From NCBI RefSeq assembly GCF_964340395.1, contig NC_135549.1, forward strand, positions 10,267,342 to 10,331,341: DNA of 64,000 bases. Reading direction: 5' to 3'. Within the stretch, counting starts at the first letter, position 1, and every line of letters starts with the position of its first letter. Positions 14,001 to 25,334 of the stretch are shown piece after piece. A model generated the notes under the pieces. That model worked only from the letters and a program-made list of their open reading frames with translations, was not told where the DNA came from and ran no database searches. The position numbers and the translations under genes were made by a program. The DNA comes from Glandiceps talaboti (taxonomy: Eukaryota; Hemichordata; Enteropneusta; Spengelidae).

Positions 14001-14401
14001 CACTACTGAGCAAAATTTTTCCAGGACATTTTGTGCATGTATATTAAGTATATCTCCAGCATTCAAACTCACTGTTATAAATTGTATTTACTTGCACACA
14101 TGATATAATAATTGAATAAGCCTGGCTTTCTCTATATTGAGGAGAACACTGCATTTTTTGTTATCTATCGAGGTATAACTATATCTATATTAGAAATTGT
14201 GCCTTGATGGTGAGTAACTTTTTAATTTGTCCTGCAAAAAAATATATCAAAAGTTGTGTTGTAACTGTTGGTGTCATACATTCTCTGATAGGTGCCTCAA
14301 GAGAAGATGCCGATACTAGTGGTACAGATGGTATGTTTGCAGAACCCAATAGTATCCAATGCAAGTGTGGTTCAGAAAACTGCCGAAGTTTTCTATTTTG
14401 A
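8098..14401 (+). CDS. SUV39H: SUV39H histone H3K9 methyltransferase, complete, six exons, 399 aa
   Basis: Exons 8098-8131, 10402-10463, 11012-11719, 12546-12701, 13173-13302, 14292-14401; every junction is GT-AG and phase-compatible. Start [11 protein letters not shown] has a good Kozak context. Domains: chromodomain at about 19-72 ([11 protein letters not shown], then [18 protein letters not shown], which supplies aromatic-cage positions); a charged coiled linker; pre-SET zinc cluster from C174 with the nine expected cysteines; SET domain with GWGVKT, MEYVGE, NHSCDPN (N318-H-S split from C321 by an intron) and ELTFDYQ; post-[11 protein letters not shown] at 387-394. The 399 aa length matches human SUV39H1/H2 (about 410). 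It should trimethylate H3 Lys9 and build heterochromatin in the nucleus. Unlike insect Su(var)3-9 there is no eIF2-gamma fusion. The acceptor of exon 5 is partly duplicated upstream (see findings). Confidence 0.96.
8132..10401 (+). other. SUV39H intron 1 (2.27 kb)
   Basis: Between the donor at 8132 and the acceptor TATAG ending at 10401. I see no second gene and no strong repeat. Short ORFs at 9312-9560 and 10057-10401 lack splice or codon support. First introns often carry regulatory sites, but nothing specific can be claimed here. Confidence 0.6.
12775..12790. repeat. Poly(G) tract in SUV39H intron 4
   Basis: Nearly pure run of G, one of several long G/C homopolymers in an otherwise AT-rich window (others at 31830-31846, 33119-33135, 35402-35417, 43525-43540 and 49107-49121). 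Confidence 0.9.
13039..13190 (+). repeat. Tandem duplication covering the SUV39H exon 5 splice acceptor
   Basis: Three successive related units start with TACATGTGTA at about 13039, 13083 and 13139. The last two share ACATGTGTAAACACACTTTC, the pyrimidine tract, the AG, and TGNGACCCTAACATGG, which is the start of exon 5. In the upstream copy the AG is at 13109-13110 and is followed at once by TGA, where the real exon begins TGT (C321). The first unit is more diverged and lacks the exon piece. Confidence 0.85.
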
Positions 14402-15702
14402 ATAACATTGATGTCTATACTGTGTAGAACTTTGGTCTTCTCCTTTGTTAACAGAGTGGTGAATTTTGAAATATTTTATCATTTTGAATGATACATATTC
14501 ATGTGACTGTGAGATCCCATATTGCAACACAGTGTGTGCATACACATGGTAAATATTCAGCTTGTCAGCACCTAGCTAGCATGCCCCAGGTTGAGTAAAA
14601 GACAAGGTGTCGTACCAGTCAAGAGTATTTAACAACTGATATATAATTGCAAAAGGGCGATTTTTTCTTTGCGAGGCACTGACAACTGCATACTTTTAGA
14701 AACCTGGTAACATAGATTAAAAAAAAAAATTGGTGAAATTTGTAGACATTATTGTGTACACAGAAGCTATAAGGGTAATGTTGGAATAGAACAGCCTTGG
14801 GTTTGTAATCTCTTTGTATCAGTGTATGATCACTGTTCAAATTTGGGTACATATTTATTTACCAAAACACTGCCTTCTTGACCTGTCTCAGTAATTTCTC
14901 AGGTCACCATGTTCTATTTCTAAGAAACTTGGTTATTGTTACTGTAGAGCATGATAAACTCTTTAGAATTAATCATTTGTATTTAGTCATTTTAAAGTTG
15001 AACTGTGTCATTCTGTGACCATAGGCTCCACTTTCATTTGACATAAATATCTCTATCAAATACGAGTGGAATCATTGAGATGATTTGAATTATTGGTTTC
15101 CACTTATAATGTACAAATTTCAAATGCTGTAACCTGTAAGCACTGGTGCTTGGTGATACATGAAATAATACCACCAGATAGTAATACTGCATTTTCTTAC
15201 ACCCTTGCAGCATTGCATCTGATTTTTAGTATTACATACATGTAGCTGCTTTATATAGTGTCTGTCACAGAGCTGAGCTGAGCTGTGGAACTGTAATTTA
15301 CAAGTGATCATTTTTACCCACAAACTTGTATGGTGTACATCATTATCACAAGCCAGGAAGAATGGGGCCTTTTTGGTAACAAAAAATATTGTCATGGGAA
15401 AACAATACTTGCAATTTTCTTTGAACATTTCTAGTCAACTGACTTGCACACAACATTCTTAACAAACAAGGGTGGTATTTGATGTCTGTAGATTTTGTGA
15501 TGTATTTTCATGCTGAGAAATGTATAACCAGGTATGAACGTTTCTTTTGCTCTACATTACAGCCTACTACAGTGGCATGGATGATTTCTTTTTTCTTTGA
15601 ACAGCACTCTTATGTTTGTATTACAATGCCTTCATTGTGTACTTTCAAACATTTAGTGCCATCTTTTACAAATCTCATTTTTTTGTTCGATTTATTTTTT
15701 CC

Positions 15703-15708
15703 AATAAA
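15703..15708 (+). promoter_or_regulatory. Candidate poly(A) signal of SUV39H
   Basis: AATAAA on the coding strand, 1.3 kb after the stop in an AT-rich stretch with T-rich sequence before it. Another AATAAA-type hexamer lies near 16635. Which one is used cannot be told from sequence alone. Confidence 0.3.
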
Positions 15709-18164
15709 ATTACTTTCATTATGTTATCATGTAGTTGGCCATCCTCAGTTTGTTGATTTGTGTTCTCTAGCCATAGACTAGTAATTTAATGACTGGTCTC
15801 ATCACCATTATGTATTTGCAAAGAACAGTGTTGTTTGATGAATTAGAAGTCAATTTATGAAATTATATTTATAATCCCAACTCAAAAAAATTGACAGAAT
15901 TTGCAGAGAATTGTTTTATCTTCTGAAATACTGTTTCACCCTTCAGTAAGTTGACATTGTTATTCCTTGGTGATTTGCAAACTTGCTACATTTTGTGTAT
16001 TGTTTTTTTTTGTACAATTTGAAATCTCAGATACAGATTTAAAATTACAGCATAACTGATATTATGCGTATCATGATAGTGTTTGGTCATGTGGCAATTA
16101 TAAGTAAAGTTGAATATGACAGGAGAAATGCCAGTCAGGGTGACAGTCATTGTCTTTGTACCTGAGGAACACCATGTATCTATAACAAAGAAAGATTCAC
16201 CTCCATATTTTCCTACAATCACATAACATAAGTAAAACTGAAATACTCGGTGATAAGTGGCTGTATTTCCTGCACTGGCATCCTCTGTCATCTTATTTAC
16301 ATTACAGAAATGGCATACATATAAACTACTAAATGACAGTTACTGTAGCCTATTTCTATTGAATGTGACTTTGTTGATTGTCACTTGTCATGAAAGAATA
16401 CATGTACACATGTAGATGCATACATCAGCATTTTGACTTGGACGTTAATTTGATACATATTCGTAAATCAATAGAACTGACTTCAGATTTGTCATCTGTC
16501 AATATCAAATACTAGTATTCTGCATAATGATAATAGCCAAAGCAAACTGTCCAACGCACACCCTGAAATGTTCAGTAAGATGAGACGAGACTTTCTACAT
16601 CTTGTATTATACCAGTCATTGTCATTTTTATTTTAAATAAAAACCAGGACTTTGTTTGAACAACATGTCCACTGTACAGGCACACAGCACTTGCGCATGT
16701 TTATAACTGCATTTCTTACTAACTTGCTACAACTAATGTTAGAGAACTCTGGTACATGTACCTTGAACCGTGTATCGATATTCAAGCTTTGATATTAAAC
16801 ATTAATATAAGCACTTGGAAAGAATCATATCACATTGGCTAGTAAAAATGTAATATCTGTCTTGCCATACTGCATTGATACAAGTACTGGGAAAGAATTG
16901 CTACCAAACTAGAGACACTTCAGAGTTTGATTTAGGTAGCCTGATATTTTTACGTCTCACTCAAGGTTTCTATATTACAAAGTATGTTAAAAATTACATA
17001 AAACAAAATACAGTGCACAATCATATAAAATGACACATTTAATCTTACTGTGAACACAAATCAACATCACTGTCGGATGACACTAGGAAGATTCAAACAC
17101 AGAACTGTTTATTTGCATTCGCATTGAGATTTATGTAAAATGCTGGTGTGCTGTCAGTGTCTGCATTTTTTTTATGTATAATTCGTAACAAAATGCACTG
17201 TGTTAAATGTCAAAAACATTGTACCACCTAAGTCTCTAGTTTGGTAGTATACCATATTTTGGATTCAAAATGTTTGCATTGACTCTTGTACTTTAGACTT
17301 GCCACATTCATACATCTGTCAAATATTTATCTTGAAAATTGTTTCTTTATTAAAATGCATGTATCTCAATATCTGATAACTCTCTCGAGTACCAGTACAA
17401 TATATATATTCGCTGTACTTGCTGAATGGCGCCATACTTGCACGTTTCTAAATATTATAATTGGCCCTAGTCACTTCACAATGTTTGTACACACTGTAAG
17501 CATGCAATTCCACTGAGAATGTAAGGTGATCATGATACAAGGCACAAAGTATGGACAGCAAGGATGTACACAAAATAGAAATATAAAAAGAATTCCTGTT
17601 TTATACTTTTCAAGAAAACTCCTAATTGTTATTAATTAGTCTTTCAGTTCTCTGTTTGACATAATGAATTTAATAATCCTTGTATACTTAGTTTTTTTGT
17701 ACATTCTTTTCATTTTACTATTCCATATTATTTTACAATTCAAGTTCCAAATAAATTATGTTTTGTGTAGTTTGTACATACATGTATTTTTGATATTTGT
17801 AGGAAAGTACTGACACTAGCCTACCAGAACTTTTTGTAGTAACAGTAAGAATATGTTTATGATTGAACCAGTAAGTGTGTTTTGTTCAATGTGGTTGGTA
17901 CGTTTTGAGCTGTTATGAAATAAATATTGTTCATGTATTTCACTGCTATTTCTGTGATTATGCTCACAGGGAGAGACTGTGTTGGCTTGTGTCATGTCAG
18001 ATGACTAGGAGTGTGTTGTATGTTTGTAGTCAGACCAATCAATTGATTTTCAGCTGTTGCCTTTAATTTTGGAAAAATATGTTTTTGCTATCTTTGTATG
18101 TTCAAGTACATACAAATATAAAGCACATACATGTGGTGAGGCTTCCATCTTGGATGAAAAACAG

Positions 18165-18285
18165 TTTTTGCATAAGATGGTAATATGCAAATTATTACAT
18201 TATATATGCAAATATATGTCATCCAAACAGTTTTTGCATAAGATGTTAATATGCAAATTATTATATTATATATGCAAATATTTGG
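18165..18285. repeat. 66-bp tandem duplication carrying four ATGCAAAT octamers
   Basis: Two units each begin ACAGTTTTTGCATAAGATG. ATGCAAAT, the POU/Oct octamer, occurs exactly at 18185-18192, 18206-18213, 18251-18258 and 18272-18279. The unit is AT-rich and noncoding, about 1.5 kb upstream of the LRR gene at 19797. Confidence 0.8.
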
Positions 18286-19796
18286 AAAATGCTATAATTT
18301 TCTTAGTGTATCTTCTACATTGGTGTTAGGAAATTAAGTTCATAAAATATCATAAATCATTGTCAAATACAGCAATATCAACTCTTTGTTCGGATTTTTA
18401 TTTATTTTACTCGCTTTTATGCTGTTTGTTATAGTTGTCTCATGCGGTTGCAATGTATTAGCTCTTCTTTCGTTATTTAATAACGGTATTGCATCGTTGG
18501 GTGTGAACACATTTTTCACACAAAAAATCAGTGCAATTGGTAAGATCGGTGTAATGTAGTTGTGTGTGAAAACGGTGAGGAATCCGATCTCATGACAAGA
18601 TATGCCCTTCCCACTACAAGACCAACTATCATGAACATTTAGTTTAGTTTAGTTTGCTAGTTCAGTTACATAAACATTGGGTATCCTAAGAATACAATAA
18701 CAAAAGAAGGTAACGACATCCCTTCACTTCAGTCTGGTCTAGTGCGGAAGTGCCGATCAATATTACAGGCTGTAATACAATACCTTTCATGTTTGGGGTG
18801 AGCAAAAGTCGATAAAAGAACCAGTGACAGTGTATAGTACTCATCGCGAACGATTGCACTTTCACTCTGTGTCATCGGGATTCACACGAATCCATGTAAT
18901 GTGCGAATGGACATCTGAATGGACAAGACAGGCTAATTTGTTGTTCAGTAGGTTTGGATAGTTTCGTTGTTTGAAAAGAAATAATGTATGACGACTTACG
19001 TTGTGAACACAGATTTATGCACTAGTTTCGGAATTGTCTATGCTCTGTGTAGTTTACGAGGAGGCTAACTACGACAGGTGACCTTAGCTATAATTTCATA
19101 AACCATACGCTATCGAGCTATTGTCACCTACCGATCGTCATCAGACTCATCATGCTCTTTTAATCATACATATCGCATGTGATCGAAAGTTACGATAAAG
19201 TCCGTGACTAGTTTACTGGATTAAAAACAGTGGATACCCAAATACATATGGCAACAACAAAGCGTGATTGGCTAGTGAATATTCAGCACCAAGTGCAGTA
19301 GCACTGACGACGTACACAGGAGACAGATAACAAGAAGCCAGTGTACAGTTATATTCGTATTTGAGGGACTATGACCTTTTTGCAGTGGTTTCTGTTCACT
19401 TGTCGTTTGTAAAGTAACAATGTGAATGTACACTCCCTTCGAAACTTCTGCACCAGTTGATTCATAGTATAGTACTCGTGATCCTATGCACCCTTTTGAA
19501 ATAGTAGTTGTATCCGAAATGGGGTGGGTGGAAACTTTCTCTTGGCTGGTTTACATCATATATGTTGAGGTAAAGAGTCGGTGGGCGGATCACCAAATAT
19601 GACATCATTATATCCTGTTTGGATTGTATTTCATTCAACTTTCAGTGACTCATGTTCATAGAAAGGTGGGACGTTCTAGTTGGAAAATGATTTATGAGTG
19701 AAATTTCGACGATAACGAGATCATTTCATTCATGTAACTTGTTTGTAAGTTCTCACTTTTGAGTTTTGGAGTTTAACTTTTCGGCTATACCGTACT

Positions 19797-21653
19797 ATGA
19801 AGGTGATGATGACGATGATGTGGACATTGCAGTTCATGGTAGCCAGTGGTGTTTTGCTATGTTATCACACTGCCAACTGTACCGGTGTTGAAAGCAACCA
19901 AGGAATGGAGTGTAGTTGGGATGATAGCATAAAACAACTTGATTGTAGCTATCGAAGTCTTATATCCATACCAGACGATTTACGAAGTGAAACTCGAATC
20001 TTGATTCTCAAACACAATGCCATCGTCGAAATACCTCCAAATGCATTCGTCACCACTCCTGATCTGGAAGTACTTTACCTCGACAGTAACAACATTGCGA
20101 GTTTATCTGCCGATTCTTTCGTTGGAATTTCTTCATTAACTCAGCTATACCTCTCTGGAAACCCAGTGAGAAATCTACCAGCTACGGTGTTTCAACCTTT
20201 GCAAAATCTAGAGACATTGAAACTTGCCCAAATGGCTCGACTACAGTCGTTACCAAGTGGACTTTTCAACAATCTTTCACGACTGAAAACTCTCTATATG
20301 CCCGACAACGTTGGGATTTCAAGTATACCAGTTGACGCGTTTTCAAATTTAGGTGAGTTAGATTCACTAGATTTGTATGACAGTTCTATTACTGAAATTC
20401 AACCCGGGACTTTTAGTGATCTTCAGAGACTGTCGTATCTAAGCCTTGCCGCTAACAAATTAACTTCTTTACCCGAGGGGATATTTGGTGGATTAAGTCG
20501 CCTGTATCACTTAGATTTACAGGCCAATCAACTTCGGTCTATCCACTCGTCTGCCTTCCCCTCAGAACTCACCAACCTAGCAACCTTGGATCTGAGCAGT
20601 AATCAGCTGAGTCACGTTCCAGCAGCCATAAACCAACTCCAGAATTTGAAAACATTGCATTTCAGTAATAACCAACTAAGAGATCTCAATGTCGATACCT
20701 TCGAACATGTTACTGGTATTAAAATATTGAAGATAGATGGCAACAATTTCACTAATATTCCCCTGGTGTTCAGCAGTCGTGGTGTCTCTCGCATCAACTT
20801 ATTTCAAGAATTGCAAAATCTGAGTATGTCTCGTAACCAAGTCGAAACTATTGAAGGCTTTGCTTTTGATAGACTTACATCTCTGAAAGAGCTGCAATTA
20901 GATCATATGAATCTGGAAATTGTTGATATTGATGCATTCATTGGATTACGAAATCTGCAGAGTTTAATGTTAAACAACAACAGGTTGAAGACACTGCCTA
21001 AGCATACCCTGGCTTTCCTTACATATCTACAGAATCTATGGTTACATTCCAATGTATGGGACTGTAACTGTACCCTCTATGAATTGATACTTTCTATCCA
21101 GTCCTCCCCCAACATTCCTCCTGTAACCATAGATAATGAAATATCTAGTTCAGCCTGTGCATTTCCACTTGCTCTCAGAGGAACTCCATTGACACAGTTC
21201 ATGACCTCAGATGAACCCAGCTGTAGTGATGCTACCACAGAAACCATCTCCATGACAACTTTTCCAGAATCTCAAGTGAAAGAGATCTGTCGTTCACAGC
21301 CGTTGCTTTTAGCAATTTGTGTACCTGTTACTATTCTATCAGTACTAATTACAATTACTGTAGTGATTTTATGGCGGAGACAGATCCAAAGCACAAAGCA
21401 ACCTGTCATTCACTATATTCCATATACGGATGGGAGCTACATCAGTACTAATGGATCAGAACGACATCCTGGAAGTGTTCATACGGATGTACCTCTCAAC
21501 AATGGCCAAGCTGACTATGCTGATTTGGATTCATTCCGTGGACATACATACCAATCTCTGCGGAGTCCAAATCAATTGGAGACATCAGATGGCTATTTGG
21601 TTCCTGCTACAGCAATTCGTATTCCAAACCGTGACCGGATGATGTCAACCTAA
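19797..21653 (+). CDS. Single-exon LRR type I membrane protein with ITAM-like cytoplasmic tail, 618 aa
   Basis: Uninterrupted 618-codon frame. A signal peptide covers about residues 1-29 (hydrophobic run around WTLQFMVASGVLLCY). A short Cys-containing N-cap (CSWDDSIKQLDCSYRSL) precedes about 14 LRRs of the 24-residue LxxLxLxxNxLxxLPxxxF type. The LRRCT begins WDCNCTLYEL. The membrane segment is about 503-526 (LLLAICVPVTILSVLITITV, then VVILW), followed by a basic stop-transfer RRQ and a 92-residue tail. The tail contains YADLDSFRGHTYQSL (Tyr574 and Tyr585), which fits YxxL-x7-YxxL, and a further Tyr in DGYLVP (Tyr600). The extracellular part resembles many invertebrate LRR receptors, so no orthologue can be assigned. 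It is expected at the cell surface as an adhesion or recognition protein that may signal through phosphotyrosine. A candidate AATAAA is at 21995-22000. Confidence 0.9.
   Translation: MKVMMTMMWTLQFMVASGVLLCYHTANCTGVESNQGMECSWDDSIKQLDCSYRSLISIPDDLRSETRILILKHNAIVEIPPNAFVTTPDLEVLYLDSNNIASLSADSFVGISSLTQLYLSGNPVRNLPATVFQPLQNLETLKLAQMARLQSLPSGLFNNLSRLKTLYMPDNVGISSIPVDAFSNLGELDSLDLYDSSITEIQPGTFSDLQRLSYLSLAANKLTSLPEGIFGGLSRLYHLDLQANQLRSIHSSAFPSELTNLATLDLSSNQLSHVPAAINQLQNLKTLHFSNNQLRDLNVDTFEHVTGIKILKIDGNNFTNIPLVFSSRGVSRINLFQELQNLSMSRNQVETIEGFAFDRLTSLKELQLDHMNLEIVDIDAFIGLRNLQSLMLNNNRLKTLPKHTLAFLTYLQNLWLHSNVWDCNCTLYELILSIQSSPNIPPVTIDNEISSSACAFPLALRGTPLTQFMTSDEPSCSDATTETISMTTFPESQVKEICRSQPLLLAICVPVTILSVLITITVVILWRRQIQSTKQPVIHYIPYTDGSYISTNGSERHPGSVHTDVPLNNGQADYADLDSFRGHTYQSLRSPNQLETSDGYLVPATAIRIPNRDRMMST
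21516..21560 (+). other. ITAM-like motif in LRR protein tail
   Basis: Codes YADLDSFRGHTYQSL. It matches YxxL/I-x(6-12)-YxxL/I, with spacing 7 between the first Leu and the second Tyr. The acidic residue of strict ITAMs at -3 is replaced by Gln, but Asp precedes the first Tyr directly. The motif is seen in the sequence; signalling use is inference. Confidence 0.6.
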
Positions 21654-24287
21654 CATTTTTTTTGCAGTCTTTTGGTACACATACTGTACACTGAAGCAGA
21701 TGATAGATCAGAGCCTAGCTAACTTAACATAACTCTAAAAGTTCACTCTAAAAGATCAGTACTGTACAGTAGTGGTCTTCTTTGAAGTCATTGTTTGTGT
21801 GTAGACCATTGTCAGTGTAGAGTACTGAAGTGCACCTGACGAAACTATATTGTTTATGAACTGAACATAAAGTCAAAAGTTTGTATGAAACTTCGGTTAC
21901 TATCTTCTATGAAATATAAGCTTTAATATGTAGCTACATAAAGTCCTAATTAAATTATGACTTTTGACAAAGAAAACCAATTTACATGAATTGTAATAAA
22001 TCTCAGATTTTGGCTTATTTGAAATCTGTTTTGGCAGCCTTATGTGAAAATACCATCACGGTTGTCCTCATGGACTATACAAGACATACAGGGTATTGTT
22101 ACTATTTTTCTAACTCAAATAATGCGTACCAAAATAGTACGAAATATGTAAACTGTTTTTTGAGAGCATGTCTTAATACATAATAACTATAATCTTTATT
22201 AAATTAATGTTGTCCTCATTGGTTTCATGATACCAATATGTACACATTTAGTCATTTAAATATTCATGAATAATTTGTGTTTTCATCCAAACCAGCAGCT
22301 TGCCAAACATGTAAACTTGAATTTCTACATTAATCCTATGTTTCCTCTGGATTTGTCCCTTGCATGATGAGTTAAATACTTCCAGGAAGTTTGCCGTGTC
22401 TGAATTGGCAAATAGTCCGGAAGATATAAACCGATCTTACAGAGTGAAATATAAAAATAATGCATTGAATATGCGGTCATCATTGTCAGAACGGCAATGT
22501 TCAATGACCCTCATTACATATAGATCTCACTAGGAGTTGAAGAACCTATCTACATGCAAGTACTTGAATCAGTTGTACACTCAGTTTAAATATATCACTC
22601 CTACTAGTAAGACCATGGTTGTCAATCTTAATACAAAGGTAATATTATGTATAGGCTTGACATATTTCCACATCACAATGCAATTTGCTGTCGGATGAAT
22701 CAAAATTCAAAAGTGGCAGCGGGCGTGTATGAAATTTGTACTATTGTTTTTCATGAAAATCACTCGTTGAAAGTTTTAGTTTTAAAAGTGGTTACAGTGA
22801 CAACCGAGTGTTGTAATTAAAGGGAGCAAGTTAGACAGGCCTTTTATTTTAGGATGTAATTAATACTCAGCTGGTAGAACTGTTCTTGACATGTGACATA
22901 CTCAGAACAATAGAATATCAATATCGTAATTGACATATGACTTCATGATGTCAACGTGATCCATCAGTTCCTGACATGCCCCTTTATGCATAAATCAATC
23001 CAGACATACACATTATTATGATGTCACATCATTGTGAATGTAATAACATATGAAATATGTCTGTTTTTAGAATATTTGAGAATGGAAATGTGTAATCAGA
23101 TATTTGTGATAGTAATGATTCTTTGAATAATAAATGACACTAAATGGACATCATTTGTTAGACATAATTTTTATATGGAATTTATTACGTATTCATTGCA
23201 TAATTTACTTATAATCTGTATTTTACATAATCATATAATATTGAATAATTACAAGAACAGTAATATTTCTCAAATCATCTGAACTGTTAAACACAGTTAA
23301 TGTATATTTCAAGACTTTCATGAAAAAACACACATTTCTAGCAAAATATTCAAACCAGTAGCACCTCATGCATTTGTAGTATTGTTGTAGTTACATTATT
23401 CAAGTAACTGATACAAAATGAGGTATGAAGATTGCCTTACAAAATACTCATGTAGAATTAAATCCATGTAACATGAACAAGGAGTCTAAAGTGCAAGTTA
23501 ATTGATGGCTGTAACATAAAAATGTGAGTTTTTCAAAAATTGACATCGTTTCTTCCACCTACAATGATGCATCAAATCCCAGACCTCGACCTCGAGGTTA
23601 ATTAATTCGTAATGATATGCAAATCATTTTAATACTCGACATCAGATACATGTAAAAAAAATGAAATATAATAATAACACTATATTATAATTTGATTTAT
23701 TATTAAAAGAAACATCATTTTAATCTTTTCACATATTATCAGGTTTGTGATATACAAAATGCATAATTAAAAGTTTTGAGATTCTGTATAAAATCTATCA
23801 TATAATTATGACAAGGTTTTATTCAATTCAATCATTATTTTAAAATAATTAATGTACAATTTTACCATTTTTTACATTCAAATTGATTGCATAAATATGA
23901 AATAAATAGTGTGAATTTCATATAGAAACTATCAATAATCATAAAATTATCATTATTGGAAATAATCATTATATTATTGGAAATGATTATTTGAAGTTGA
24001 ATAACATTAGATCTTGTGTTTCATAAATTTGAATAAATCTCATTATTTCATATATTTCATTTAGATTTGGTATTTAAGATACTAGCAACATCAAAAATCA
24101 TCATACTATCTTTTGAAGGGAAAGGATACCTTGAGAATTCATGTTCTTTATTATATTGTAATAACTTGGATATTAGACAAGATCAAATGCAGTGGTTTCA
24201 TTCACTTTCACTTATCAGTACAGAGTTCACATGGATCTGAACTTGGGGTGGAAGTTATGTATAGACCCTTCTAGGGATGCTTCTGTT
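21654..24287. other. Intergenic, AT-rich
   Basis: 3' flank of the LRR gene, then very AT-rich sequence (especially 23100-24100). I see no gene, RNA gene or strong repeat before the MITE copy at 24288. Confidence 0.6.
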
Positions 24288-24642
24288 AAAGTGGACATAT
24301 GGATGAGGATTGAGTATTTATTTTGGATTTTTAATTTATAAAACAATTTCATCATGGCGTCCTACTTGAAAAATCAATGTGAAACTGTCGACAAAGTCCT
24401 TGTTTGTAACTCAATAAATTGTGAAAGACTGATATATATGTAAAATGTTTGTTATTGCATGTACAATAATAAACTTTTTACACATTCTTTTTTAGCTTTT
24501 TGCAATGTATTGAGTTACAAACACAGGCTCAGTCAATGTTGTTTCACATTGATTTTTTTCAAGTAAAGAAACCATGTTAAAATTGTTTTATAAATTAAAA
24601 AATCCAAAAATGAATGCTCAACCCTCATCCATATGGCCACTT
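24288..24642. mobile_element. Palindromic MITE-like element, family 1, copy 2
   Basis: Terminal inverted repeats AAAGTGGACATATGGATGAG and, reversed on the right, AAAGTGGCCATATGGATGAG. The interior matches copy 1 (4834-5184) on both arms, including TTTGTAACTCAATA and the central GTTTGTTATTG palindrome. About 355 bp, no ORF. A TA or TTA target duplication is possible but not certain. Confidence 0.8.
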
Positions 24643-25202
24643 TAGACATATCTTTAATTGCTTGCATTACTATTCATTAACAGTAACTAAAGAAACATAA
24701 ATTATAGCATTTGACATTAGTTGCCTAGGAAAGCCTAAACATCACATCTGCCTAGGTTCTGATCGATGTCAACTCTGTACAAATAAGTGAAAGTTAATTC
24801 AACCAACATGTTTTATCTCATTTAAAATTCAAGTTTATCTTAAACATAGTAACCTCACAAAGGTATCCTAAAAAAGTGACAAAGTGTAAAAGTGACAAAC
24901 TGTAAAAGTGACAAACTGTAACTCTATTCATATTAAACCATGTGTTGGTGGCTATAAGTAGAATTATCAAATCTCATAAAGAGTTCATGTAAAACAATAT
25001 TCAGTGATTAAAACATTGAATTACAATAAATTACATCATTCAGTCATTTACATTCAAATTATGTCATACTAGTATACTTTTGGTTTCAGTGAGAGGCATA
25101 AACTGAACTTTTTTACTTGGGCTGTATGAAAATATATTTACATGAAAACTTGGTTAAACTATTCTGGTGTTATGTGAATGTTGATAGCTAAGTTAAGTGT
25201 GA
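24643..25202. other. Intergenic / 3' flank of minus-strand LRR gene
   Basis: No gene is seen. A short triplicated AAAAGTGACAAA(C/G)TGT motif occurs at about 24872-24920. Confidence 0.5.
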
Positions 25203-25210
25203 TCATCACC

Positions 25211-25241
<31 letters not shown>

Positions 25242-25299
25242 CCACCACCACCACCATCATCACCATCATCATCACCACCATCATCATCATCATTATCAA

Positions 25300-25330
<31 letters not shown>
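25203..25330. repeat. CAT/CAC trinucleotide microsatellite next to the LRR stop codon
   Basis: About 128 bases of mixed (CAT)n and (CAC)n. On the minus strand it starts five bases after the stop codon of the LRR gene at 25335-26768, so it is the beginning of that gene's 3' UTR and would be transcribed as a GAU/GUG-rich repeat. Confidence 0.9.
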
Positions 25331-25334
25331 TCAT

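Larger units (their letters stand above)
14402..19796. other. SUV39H 3' flank and intergenic region
   Basis: Includes the SUV39H 3' UTR; a candidate AATAAA is at 15703-15708. No convincing gene is seen. A 101-codon ORF on the minus strand at 15986-16291 has fairly normal composition but no recognisable domain and no splice support, so I leave it out. A tandem repeat with octamer motifs is at about 18165-18285. The stretch 18600-19796 is the upstream flank of the LRR gene that starts at 19797. Confidence 0.6.

Noticed and set aside
15986-16291. 101-codon minus-strand ORF in the SUV39H 3' flank
   Set aside because: Composition is fairly normal, but no family or splice site supports it and it lies antisense to a likely 3' UTR; kept only as a note.
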